From Geobacteraceae bacterium (GTDB lineage: Bacteria; Desulfobacterota; Desulfuromonadia; Geobacterales; Geobacteraceae), in assembly GCA_009773645.1 (NCBI GenBank), contig WSYB01000008.1:1-64000 (forward strand): a stretch of 64,000 bases of DNA, in the 5' to 3' direction. This document shows, piece by piece, positions 1-6,550 of the stretch (its first letter is position 1; each line of letters starts with the position of its first letter). The notes beneath the pieces were generated by a model, which worked only from the letters and a program-made list of their open reading frames with translations, ran no database searches and was not told the origin of the DNA. The position numbers were made by a program, and so were the translations under genes.

Positions 1-297
1 CGCCTCCGTAGGATACCCGTGGGGGAACACGGGGTCTGGTCAGTGCCTTACGGGGCTCAGCCAGACAGTCTTCAACGCGACATCGTGTCGCGGAACGGCA
101 TAGGCTTTGACATGAGACAGATTGACAAACTGTTCGGCGCCTTTACGCGCCTGCATGAAGACAGGGAATATAAAGGCCATGGTATCGGCCTTGCCACGGT
201 ACAGAGAATCATCCAGCGTCACAACGGAGATGTGTGGGCCGAAGGAGAAGCGGGGAAAGGGGCGACGTTCTACTTTTCGCTTCCACAGGCGATGTAA
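1..297 (+). CDS. C-terminal fragment of a sensor histidine kinase (HATPase domain)
   Basis: The last ~65 residues carry the G1 box (GIGFDM), the G2 box (GHGIGLATV) and the closing segment [11 protein letters not shown] of a HATPase_c domain. They closely resemble the ends of the two PAS kinases at 6551-8407 and 10445-11923. The frame is open to the window edge, but the ~35 residues before the G1 box do not look like the expected N and F boxes of a HATPase, and no other frame supplies them. The gene may therefore be a remnant joined to unrelated DNA rather than merely cut by the window. A GTG at 19 could start a 92-aa peptide, but a free-standing G2 fragment would not be an active kinase. It points towards arsC, which is convergent. 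Confidence 0.5.
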   Translation, partial: RLRRIPVGEHGVWSVPYGAQPDSLQRDIVSRNGIGFDMRQIDKLFGAFTRLHEDREYKGHGIGLATVQRIIQRHNGDVWAEGEAGKGATFYFSLPQAM

Positions 298-307
298 AAC
301 CGGGATT

Positions 308-748
308 TTACACGGAGCGAGCACCATCGTCCGAATCGACTTTTTCGACGAAGAAAGCGAGAAGTCTTTCTTTTATCTCGTCCCGCACCCGCCTGAACTC
401 TCTCAGAATCTCTTCCGGGCTGCCGGTGGCCCGCGACGGATCGTCGAAACCGATGTGGACACGATGGACTTCGCCAATGAAGAGAGGGCATTGGTCGTTG
501 GCTGAACCGCAGAGAGTGATGACATGGTCGAACCGCGCCCCGGCGAACTCGTCGAGGGTCTTGGCGCGATGCCCCGAGATGTCGATTCCCAGTTCGGCCA
601 GGACCTGGATGGCCAACGGGTTGACCCTTGTGGCCTCAGTGCCGGCAGAATAAGCCTGAAAACGGTCGCCCAGGTAGTGGTTCACGATTCCCTCGGCCAT
701 CTGGGAACGGCAGGAATTGTGGGTACAGAGGAAGAGAACTTTTTGCAT
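308..748 (-). CDS. arsC: Arsenate reductase ArsC, thioredoxin-coupled (LMW-PTPase type)
   Basis: This 146-aa protein has the family's usual length. It begins with the phosphatase-type P-loop CX5R (Cys8 to Arg14, with Cys13 inside), followed by the redox cysteines Cys80 and Cys87 in LCGSANDQCP. These match the nucleophile and the disulfide relay of the pI258-type ArsC, which reduces arsenate to arsenite using thioredoxin. The DPSRATGS segment near residue 100 is also typical. The start lies 23 bp downstream of the hgcB stop on the same strand, so arsC is probably the last gene of the marR-hgcA-hgcB-arsC operon. No arsenite efflux gene is seen, so export must be encoded elsewhere. An ordinary LMW tyrosine phosphatase is unlikely given Cys80 and Cys87. 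Confidence 0.92.
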   Translation of the reverse strand: MQKVLFLCTHNSCRSQMAEGIVNHYLGDRFQAYSAGTEATRVNPLAIQVLAELGIDISGHRAKTLDEFAGARFDHVITLCGSANDQCPLFIGEVHRVHIGFDDPSRATGSPEEILREFRRVRDEIKERLLAFFVEKVDSDDGARSV

Positions 749-771
749 TGATCAAACCTCGTCAGAGATGC

Positions 772-1062
772 CTAGGAGCAGCAGGAGCCACCCGGTGCGC
801 GGAGTTTCCGTTCCTGCAACCATTCATTGATGAGCCCTGTGGCACAGCCGACCCCGGCGTCCACCTCGATGGCGGCAACCGGGCAGTTGCGCTTACAGGC
901 GCCGCATTCCATGCAGGCGTCCCGGTCGGCGATGCGGGCCTTCTGTTGCGCAAGGCGGAACACCTGGTGCGGACAGACCTCCACGCACCGGCCGCAGCCG
1001 ATGCAGGCGTTCTCCCGCAGTTCCAGCGTCACCACGTTCCGTAAATATCTGAAGCCTTTCAT
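772..1062 (-). CDS. hgcB: HgcB, ferredoxin-like mercury methylation protein
   Basis: This is a 96-aa protein with two [4Fe-4S] motifs of the form CX2CX2CX3CP (Cys20/23/26/30 and Cys50/53/56/60). It also has a lone Cys73 in GVGCATG and a C-terminal Cys94-Cys95 pair. That set is the signature of HgcB, which supplies electrons to the corrinoid protein HgcA and is thought to bind Hg(II) through the extra cysteines. The ATG at 1062 is chosen because a GGGGGGT ribosome binding site precedes it; a longer in-frame version would run back into hgcA. It lies 28 bp downstream of hgcA on the same strand. An ordinary ferredoxin would lack Cys73 and the terminal CC pair, and the gene next door is a clear HgcA. 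Confidence 0.95.
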   Translation of the reverse strand: MKGFRYLRNVVTLELRENACIGCGRCVEVCPHQVFRLAQQKARIADRDACMECGACKRNCPVAAIEVDAGVGCATGLINEWLQERKLRAPGGSCCS

Positions 1063-1090
1063 GATACCCCCCGTCTTGCCTGATCGCCTG

Positions 1091-2245
1091 CTATAGAAAC
1101 CATCCCGCTGCCACCAGAAGCGCGCTGACGGCAATGGCGCCTCCCATGGCCGGGATCGCCAGCCGCAACTCCTTCTTTACTCCGCTGCGGGAGGAAAAGG
1201 TGGTACAGCCGGTAAAATTGAGAGTGTAGAATGCGCTCACCGCCGGCAGCGCCAGGAACAGGGCAACAGTCGTCGTTACGTGCCAGCCGGCGCCGTTGGC
1301 GAAAAGGTAACAGCATGCGCTCCAGACCAGCCCGACCAGCGCCCCCTTTATGGCGAAGCTTGGCCCCGGAAGCCAGGGAAGGAGAAGCGGCGCGACCACC
1401 ACGCCGGCAAGCACCGCGCCGAAATAGGCTGCCAGGACCCAGAACCCGGCGCTCACTCCCGCCGTTAAGGCAGCCAACAGGAAGAGCACCGCACCGACAA
1501 CGACGGTCGGCTGAAGCGCCCCTACCATCTCCACCGGCACCAGCACCAGCCGCTCCCGGAAGGTGAAGGTCAGTTCCCGCATCGCCGGCGTGGCAACCAT
1601 ACTGTTATCCAGGAAGGCCGGCAGGTCATTCGCCCGGATTGTTGCATAACTCACTCCGAAGCCGGTGCGGCGCTGCACCTCGTGGGCCGCCACCCCGGGG
1701 GCTCCGAGGATAGGCAGCAGCAGGCGGCGGTGGCTCACAACCTGTGCAAGCCCGGTCGCCTCGATCCGCCGTGCCAACTCGTCGGTGCCGAAGGTACCCT
1801 TTCCCGCAGCGCACCACACGTTGATCCCGAAGGTCTCCAGCACCAGGAGCCAGACATTGCGACCGGCCAGAGCCTGCCGGACCAGGTCGTAACTCATCTT
1901 GTAGTTGGCTGTCACCACCACCGGGTCGTCCGGCGTCGGCGTGCCGATGGCGTAGAGACCAGCGGGAACCAGATAAGTCATGCGCCCGATCCCCCAGCGT
2001 GCCTTCCAGGCGCCAAGCCGGTCCGCAAAGTGTAACTTCGTTGCCACCTGCGGCACCTGCCCCGCCCCGGTCGTCAGCCACCCCTGGAAACCGGGGGTCG
2101 TTTCGTTGATTTCTCCGCCGCCGGCGGAAGTGGGCGGCCCTCAACAGGGGGACTTGTCTGGGACGTCTCCCGCGGGGGCGTTACAGCTGAATGGCTTCAG
2201 CCGTACCCTGTCCGCTTCGGTCTTACTGATTTCGCGTATTTTCAT
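1091..2245 (-). CDS. hgcA: HgcA, corrinoid mercury methyltransferase; candidate selenoprotein (in-frame TGA)
   Basis: HgcA transfers a methyl group from its corrinoid to Hg(II). The cap-helix motif NVWCAAGKG is present, with the cobalt-ligating Cys at residue 145 of the long form, followed by a C-terminal half with about five membrane helices. The part from the GTG at 2056 would give only 321 aa and would cut into a conserved HgcA stretch (GWLTTGAGQVPQVATKL). No ATG, GTG or TTG lies between that stretch and the in-frame TGA at 2143-2141. Upstream of the TGA the same frame continues to an ATG at 2245 with GGAG 11 nt before it, giving 384 residues with codon 35 = TGA directly after Cys34. I infer Sec at this codon. 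A rare CTG start or a sequencing error are the alternatives. The gene sits between the MarR-type regulator and hgcB. Confidence 0.88.
2111..2143 (-). promoter_or_regulatory. Candidate bacterial SECIS hairpin at the hgcA TGA codon
   Basis: Starting right after the TGA, the mRNA has 18 nt and then a three-base loop GGC. The loop is closed by a 7-bp stem, UUCCGCC (2129-2123) against GGCGGAG (2119-2113), with one G-U pair. Bacterial SECIS elements place a small apical loop with a G in its first two positions roughly 16-37 nt after the UGA, and this fits. It was read by eye and not folded computationally. Confidence 0.5.
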
Positions 2246-2262
2246 TCTGTCACCCGCTCCAT

Positions 2263-2730
2263 TTAGTTGCAGCATGCAATATTTTTCCTACCGGGAGACG
2301 GCTCGGCGACCCTCGCCAGCGCTTCGTTGAGGAGGCCGAGCGAGCGGGTCGCCACTTCCCGTTCAAAGGGGGTCATCACCGTGAACAGCTGGCCGATCTT
2401 TTCCGCCATGTAGCGATCGATCTGGCCCAGCACCCGCCGCCCCTCGTCGGTCAGTCCCAGGAGGCTCACCCGGCGGTCCTTTGCCGAAGGACGGCGCGTC
2501 ACGAACCCCTTTCCTTCCATGGCCTTGATCTGGCGACTGAAGGTGGTAACGTCGATCCCCAACTCTTCCGCTATCTGCTGCATCGACGGTTCCCCCATGC
2601 GCCGGACCTCGAAGAGGATGTGGCTCTGTACGAGCGACACCTCCTCGCCGCAGCAGACCTCGCAGCAGGACGCATTTAAAAGCCCGAACCGGCGGACAAA
2701 TACCTGAAGTTTTTCCCTGACGGATTCCAT
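2263..2730 (-). CDS. MarR-family regulator with Cys cluster, upstream of hgcA
   Basis: This 155-aa winged-helix regulator has the MarR core: a recognition helix around MQQIAEELGIDVTTFSRQIKAME and a wing with RRPSAKDRRVSLLGLTDEG. It also has a distinctive N-terminal cluster CCEVCCG (Cys22/23/26/27) just before the first HTH helices, and a C-terminal CC pair. Cys-Cys-Gly MarR proteins are commonly found with arsenic genes, so a thiol or metalloid sensor (As(III), possibly Hg(II)) is a reasonable inference. The ATG at 2730 is chosen because AAGGAGG precedes it; a TTG at 2748 would bury that site. The stop is 17 bp before the hgcA ATG, so it likely controls its own operon marR-hgcA-hgcB-arsC. Confidence 0.85.
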   Translation of the reverse strand: MESVREKLQVFVRRFGLLNASCCEVCCGEEVSLVQSHILFEVRRMGEPSMQQIAEELGIDVTTFSRQIKAMEGKGFVTRRPSAKDRRVSLLGLTDEGRRVLGQIDRYMAEKIGQLFTVMTPFEREVATRSLGLLNEALARVAEPSPGRKNIACCN

Positions 2731-2763
2731 CGTTTCCTCCTTTGTCAAAGCGTAACAAAAACA

Positions 2764-2777
2764 TTTGCAATTTGCAA
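2764..2777. promoter_or_regulatory. Candidate operator, tandem TTTGCAA repeat
   Basis: Two adjoining copies of TTTGCAA, each containing the self-complementary hexamer TTGCAA, lie 34 bp upstream of the regulator start, between the divergent marR-hgcAB and zur-znu operons. The spacing and symmetry suit a dimeric MarR protein. Assignment to this regulator is inference. Confidence 0.4.
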
Positions 2778-2823
2778 CTAAATATGTTTTTGCCAGTTTT
2801 TAATGGCTACTTTTGAACCGATC

Positions 2824-2857
2824 ATTTGCTTGACAATGGGCAAATTCCGGTTATTTT
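2824..2857 (+). promoter_or_regulatory. Candidate zur-znu promoter with overlapping inverted repeat
   Basis: A perfect inverted repeat ATTTGC-N10-GCAAAT (2824-2845) encloses a consensus -35 TTGACA (2830-2835). It is followed after 16 bp by the -10-like TATTTT. A Fur/Zur-type repressor bound here would block the promoter. If this -10 is real, the transcript would begin almost at the ATG at 2867, so the exact start of transcription is uncertain. Confidence 0.4.
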
Positions 2858-2866
2858 TAAAAGGAA

Positions 2867-3355
2867 ATGATTTCTGTTTACATGGACAATCGGATGCACG
2901 ATCACGGCACGTACCCATTGAAGGACCTTAACCTGAAAACCACACCGAAAAGGGTGGCGATCCTCAATCTCCTGGCCCAGGAATCGACCTACATCAGCCC
3001 GGAAGAGATCTGGCGCAAGCTGAAAGGCCAGTTCAGCCGGGTCGGCCTCCCCACCGTCTACCGCAACCTCGAAGAGCTGGCCGCAGGGGGGATCATCAGC
3101 AAGGTCATTCACCCCAACCGGCAGCTCTATTACTATTTCTGTCCCAACCGCGACCACCACCACCATTTTATCTGCGTTGCCTGCCGCAGGGTGGAGGATG
3201 TGGATTATTGCGGAATGGAAGACGTCGAGAGGCAGGTCAGCGAAAGAATCGGGGGGAGGGTGCTGTCCCATATCGTCCAGGTGAACGGCCTGTGCCGGAG
3301 TTGTTCTGCCAAGGGTGGGAATGGTGAATCCACGCACGTAGGAGTGATGAAATGA
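2867..3355 (+). CDS. zur: Fur-family regulator, probably zinc uptake regulator Zur
   Basis: This 162-aa protein has the Fur-family layout. An N-terminal winged helix (TPKRVAILNLL, then SRVGLPTVYRNLEELA) is followed by a dimerisation domain with the HHHHFIC metal-binding segment and two CXXC pairs (CVAC near residue 105 and CRSC near 147) for structural zinc. Zur rather than Fur is inferred from position: its last codons overlap the start of znuA, and znuC and znuB follow. It is divergent from the marR-hgcAB operon. An alternative ATG at 2882 would remove five residues; neither start has an ideal Shine-Dalgarno spacing. Confidence 0.85.
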   Translation: MISVYMDNRMHDHGTYPLKDLNLKTTPKRVAILNLLAQESTYISPEEIWRKLKGQFSRVGLPTVYRNLEELAAGGIISKVIHPNRQLYYYFCPNRDHHHHFICVACRRVEDVDYCGMEDVERQVSERIGGRVLSHIVQVNGLCRSCSAKGGNGESTHVGVMK

Positions 3356-4299
3356 TACAACGGTTGCTGGTGCGCACACTGCTTGTGCTGATGCTCCTGC
3401 AGGTTGCCACGTCCTGCCGGCAAAGCCGGACGGAGCCGGGAGGGGCAAAAAAGGTGGGGGTGGCCACCACCCTGTTTCCCCTCTATGACTTTACCCGCGC
3501 CGTCGCTGGAGACAGGGCTGAAGTGAGCCTCATTCTCCCCCCCGGCGTGGAGCCTCACAGTTTCGAGCCGAAACCGGAGGATATCGTCAGGATCAACAGG
3601 GCCGGCCTGTTTGTCTTTTCCAGCAAATATATGGAGCCGTGGGCTGAGGATATCCTGAAGGGGGTTGATAAAGGGCGCGTGCTGGCGGTCGAAGCCGGCG
3701 CGGGGGTGACATTCCTGCCGGCTGCCGAGCATGGCGGGGAAGAAGAAAAAGGGCACCGCCACGCAGAGGGAATGGATCCCCACATCTGGCTCAGCATCCC
3801 CAATGCCCGGAAGATGGTGGACAACATTGCTGCAGGCTTGGCGCAAAAGGACCCCGCCAGCAAGGATTACTACCTGAAAAATGCCGCAGCCTTCAATGCC
3901 CGCCTGACGGAGCTGGACGGGAAATTCAAGGCAGGTTTGGCCGACTGCAGGACCAGGGTCTTTCTCCATGGCGGTCACTTTGCCTTTGGCTATCTGGCGG
4001 AGCGGTACGGCCTGAAATACATCTCCGCCTATGCTGTTTCGGCGGATGCGGAGCCGACTCTCAGGAAAATGGTGGCATTGATTAATCAGATGAGAAGTAA
4101 TCATCTGAAGTATATCTTTTATGAAGAACTGATCTCCCCTACCGTGGCTGAAACCATCGCCAGGGAGACCGGAGCATCCCTCCTGAAGCTGCACGGCATC
4201 CATAATGTCAGCAAGGAAGATATGGACCGGGGGGTCACCTATATCTCTTTGATGGAACAGAATCTCACCAATTTAAGGACCGGACTGGAATGCAGGTAG
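3352..4299 (+). CDS. znuA: Zinc ABC transporter substrate-binding lipoprotein ZnuA
   Basis: This 315-aa protein belongs to the cluster 9 (TroA/ZnuA) binding proteins. It has an N-terminal signal with a lipobox-like ATSC, so it is probably a lipoprotein on the periplasmic side. Conserved features are GVEPHSFEPKPED (first His ligand), a His/Glu-rich flexible loop (HGGEEEKGHRHAEG), MDPHIWL (second His), the HGGHFAFGYLAERYGL segment (third His), and FYEELISP. The short His-rich loop favours zinc over manganese. It overlaps zur by 4 bp and znuC by 10 bp, so the genes are translationally coupled. Confidence 0.93.
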   Translation: MIQRLLVRTLLVLMLLQVATSCRQSRTEPGGAKKVGVATTLFPLYDFTRAVAGDRAEVSLILPPGVEPHSFEPKPEDIVRINRAGLFVFSSKYMEPWAEDILKGVDKGRVLAVEAGAGVTFLPAAEHGGEEEKGHRHAEGMDPHIWLSIPNARKMVDNIAAGLAQKDPASKDYYLKNAAAFNARLTELDGKFKAGLADCRTRVFLHGGHFAFGYLAERYGLKYISAYAVSADAEPTLRKMVALINQMRSNHLKYIFYEELISPTVAETIARETGASLLKLHGIHNVSKEDMDRGVTYISLMEQNLTNLRTGLECR

Positions 4300-5042
4300 A
4301 TTTGCTGAATGTGGAGGGGCTCTGCTTCGGCTACAACTCCATGGAGGTGCTGAACGACATCTCTTTCGGGGTTAAGGCGGGAGATTACCTGGGAATCGTG
4401 GGCCCGAACGGCTCCGGCAAGAGCACCCTGGTCAGGGCGCTTCTGGGGCTCGTGCAGCCTGGCCGGGGTTCCATCACTCTGTTCGGTGCCTCTCAGGCCT
4501 ATTTTGCCGAGTGGCAGAAGATCGGCTATCTGCCGCAACGGCTCAAGTTCTTCAACCCCAACTTCCCGGGGACCGTTGAGGAGGTTGTCAGGCTGGGGCT
4601 CCTGGCCGGCAAGAAATTTCCGAAAACGAGGACAAAGGGTGATGACGAGGCGGTTGAAAGGACCCTGGCGCTCATGGGGATCTCGGAAATCGGGAGGCGG
4701 CTTATCGGCGAACTTTCCGGCGGGCAACAGCAGAGGGTTCTTCTGGCAAGGGCCATGGTGAGCGAGCCTGAGCTCCTTATCCTGGATGAGCCGACCACCG
4801 CCCTCGATCCCGAGACACGGGAGCATTTTTACGGCCTGGTGCGCGACCTGAACAGGGAGAAGAACACCACGGTCCTCCTGGTTACCCACGACACCTGGAG
4901 TATCGGCAAATATGCGACGCGCTTCCTCTACCTGGACAAGAAGGTCATATTCGACGGCACGTTTGACGAATTCTGCCGATCGCCGGAGATGACCGGGTTT
5001 TTCGGCGAGCATGCCCAGCATCAGATCTGCCACCGCCACTGA
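4290..5042 (+). CDS. znuC: Zinc ABC transporter ATP-binding protein ZnuC
   Basis: This is a 250-aa ABC ATPase of usual family length. It has Walker A GPNGSGKST near residue 39, the signature LSGGQQQR near 142, Walker B ELLILDEPT near 161, and the switch His in LLVTHD. It powers import of zinc captured by ZnuA through the ZnuB channel. The start ATG lies inside the end of znuA. A ~113-bp palindromic repeat has been inserted between this gene and znuB, which may affect how the two are coupled. Confidence 0.93.
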   Translation: MQVDLLNVEGLCFGYNSMEVLNDISFGVKAGDYLGIVGPNGSGKSTLVRALLGLVQPGRGSITLFGASQAYFAEWQKIGYLPQRLKFFNPNFPGTVEEVVRLGLLAGKKFPKTRTKGDDEAVERTLALMGISEIGRRLIGELSGGQQQRVLLARAMVSEPELLILDEPTTALDPETREHFYGLVRDLNREKNTTVLLVTHDTWSIGKYATRFLYLDKKVIFDGTFDEFCRSPEMTGFFGEHAQHQICHRH

Positions 5043-5155
5043 CGGCTTCGTAAAAAGTCCATCTGCGGCGTTGCCTGCGGCGCTCCGCTGCTCACATACT
5101 GATGTATGCTCCGCTGCTCGCTTCTTGGCGCCTTGCATATGGAGCTTTTTACTTT
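5043..5155. repeat. Imperfect palindromic intergenic repeat (about 113 bp)
   Basis: The ends GTAAAAAGTCCAT and ATGGAGCTTTTTAC are near inverted repeats, and the centre CATACTGATGTATG is a smaller palindrome. It fills the gap between znuC and znuB. A related element with the core TACATCAGTA lies at 50210-50329. The organisation suggests a REP- or MITE-like family. Confidence 0.6.
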
Positions 5156-5192
5156 GCCGTCAATTTGTAGTTTGAGAGGGAATCATTATTAC

Positions 5193-6026
5193 GTGGGATT
5201 CACTGAATTCATAAGTTACGGCTTCATCCAGCGGGCTCTGCTTGCCGGCACCCTGATTGCGGTCCTCTGCGCCGTTCTCGGGGTTTTCCTGGTTTTGCGG
5301 CGTCTCTCCCTGATCGGTGACGGGCTTGCCCACGTGACATTCGGCAGTGTCGCCATCGCCCTGTATCTCCGCATCAATCCGGTTTATGTGACGGTGGCGG
5401 CAATTCCCCTGGTGCTCCTCTCTTCCCTGGGAATACTCAAACTTACGGACAAGGCGCGCATCTACGGTGACGCAGCCATCGGCACCGTGTCATCGCTGGG
5501 TATCGCCTGCGGCATCCTGCTGGCAAGCGCTGCAGGCGGGTTCAATGTGGACCTGTTCAGCTACCTGTTCGGGAGCATTCTCTCCATCAGCTCCACCGAA
5601 CTTGTTATCTCCGTGGGGCTTTTCGGTGTCGTGATGCTTGTTGTTGCGCTTTTTTACAACGATCTCTTTGCCATCACCTTCGACGAAGAGCTGGCAAAGA
5701 GTTCCGGCATCAAAACGGAAAGAATCAACGCAGTTCTGGTGTTGCTGACGGCCCTGACCGTGGTGCTCGCCATGAAGGTAGTGGGGATTATGCTGATTTC
5801 CGCGTTGCTGATCCTGCCGGCGGTTTCCGCGCTCCAGATTTCCAGGGGATTCAGGACGACCATCGCCGTCGCTGCCGGTTTTGCCGTTTTTTCGGTGGTT
5901 TCCGGTATTTTTGGCTCGTTTGTCCTGAACCTCCCCACCGGCGGCGCCATCGTCATCATAAATATCTTCCTGTTTATTCTGGCGTTTGCATTGAAAAGCC
6001 TTAAAGGCGTGAAGGGTGAAGGGTGA
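5193..6026 (+). CDS. znuB: Zinc ABC transporter permease ZnuB
   Basis: This 277-aa membrane protein of the ABC-3 family has about eight hydrophobic segments. It contains the conserved stretches LVLRRLSLIGDGLAHVTFG near the N-terminus and VVGIMLISALLILPAVSALQ near residue 195. GTG at 5193 is chosen because GAGAGGG lies 12 nt upstream; a longer frame from 5106 would start inside the palindromic repeat and add residues not typical of the family. The last codons (GVKGEG) are written by a tandem heptanucleotide repeat that continues past the stop, so the natural C-terminus has been altered or the repeat grew there. Confidence 0.9.
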   Translation: MGFTEFISYGFIQRALLAGTLIAVLCAVLGVFLVLRRLSLIGDGLAHVTFGSVAIALYLRINPVYVTVAAIPLVLLSSLGILKLTDKARIYGDAAIGTVSSLGIACGILLASAAGGFNVDLFSYLFGSILSISSTELVISVGLFGVVMLVVALFYNDLFAITFDEELAKSSGIKTERINAVLVLLTALTVVLAMKVVGIMLISALLILPAVSALQISRGFRTTIAVAAGFAVFSVVSGIFGSFVLNLPTGGAIVIINIFLFILAFALKSLKGVKGEG

Positions 6027-6036
6027 AGGGTGAAGG
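6009..6036. repeat. Tandem heptanucleotide repeat, GTGAAGG x4
   Basis: Four exact copies of the 7-bp unit span the end and stop codon of znuB. It has the same unit length as the arrays at 38461 and 62045. Confidence 0.85.
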
Positions 6037-6087
6037 GAAGTTATGCAGCTTAGCAATCGAAAGTCACGTGGCAGAAAGGAATAGCAC

Positions 6088-6507
6088 ATGGGAGAAATCG
6101 TTCGTTTTGGCATATCCATTGACCATAAACTGCTGGAAAGCTTTGACCGGCTCATCGAACAAAAGGGTTACATGAACCGTTCCGAGGCGATTCGCGACCT
6201 GCTCCGCTCTGCCCTGGTGGAAGAAAAGTGGCAAGCGGGAGATGAGGAGACCGTAGGGACGGTCACTCTGGTTTACAATCACCATGTGCGCGACCTTTCC
6301 GACAAATTGACGGAACAGCAGCACAGCCATCACAACGAGATCATTTCAGCGCTCCATATCCATCTGGACGCCCATAACTGTCTGGAGGTACTGGTGGTGC
6401 GCGGAAAAGCAAGGGATGTGAAGAAAATCGCCGACGAACTGATCGGTGTCAAGGGGGTGAAGCATGGCAAGCTGGTCATGACCACCACCGGTGAGGAACT
6501 CCACTAG
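6088..6507 (+). CDS. nikR: Nickel-responsive regulator NikR
   Basis: This 139-aa protein has the ribbon-helix-helix N-terminus ([19 protein letters not shown]... [12 protein letters not shown]) and the C-terminal ACT-like nickel domain. The high-affinity Ni ligands are visible as a His in NHH, then HIHLDAHNC near residues 87-97. NikR represses nickel uptake genes when Ni(II) is bound. A matching operator is present in front of the nikMN gene at 12278. It follows znuB on the same strand, but a 61-bp gap with its own AGGAA site suggests it may be transcribed separately. Confidence 0.94.
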   Translation: MGEIVRFGISIDHKLLESFDRLIEQKGYMNRSEAIRDLLRSALVEEKWQAGDEETVGTVTLVYNHHVRDLSDKLTEQQHSHHNEIISALHIHLDAHNCLEVLVVRGKARDVKKIADELIGVKGVKHGKLVMTTTGEELH

Positions 6508-6550
6508 GCAGTGGCCTAAGGCGAGGTTAATCTCTGACCGATTGCACAGC

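Noticed and set aside
2144-2245. Sequence upstream of the hgcA TGA as a separate 34-codon leader peptide
   Set aside because: Possible, but the conserved HgcA segment after the TGA would then have no standard start codon, so a single frame with recoding is preferred.
3205-4203. 332-codon frame opposite znuA
   Set aside because: znuA on the other strand has all family motifs and couples to its neighbours; the antisense product shows none.
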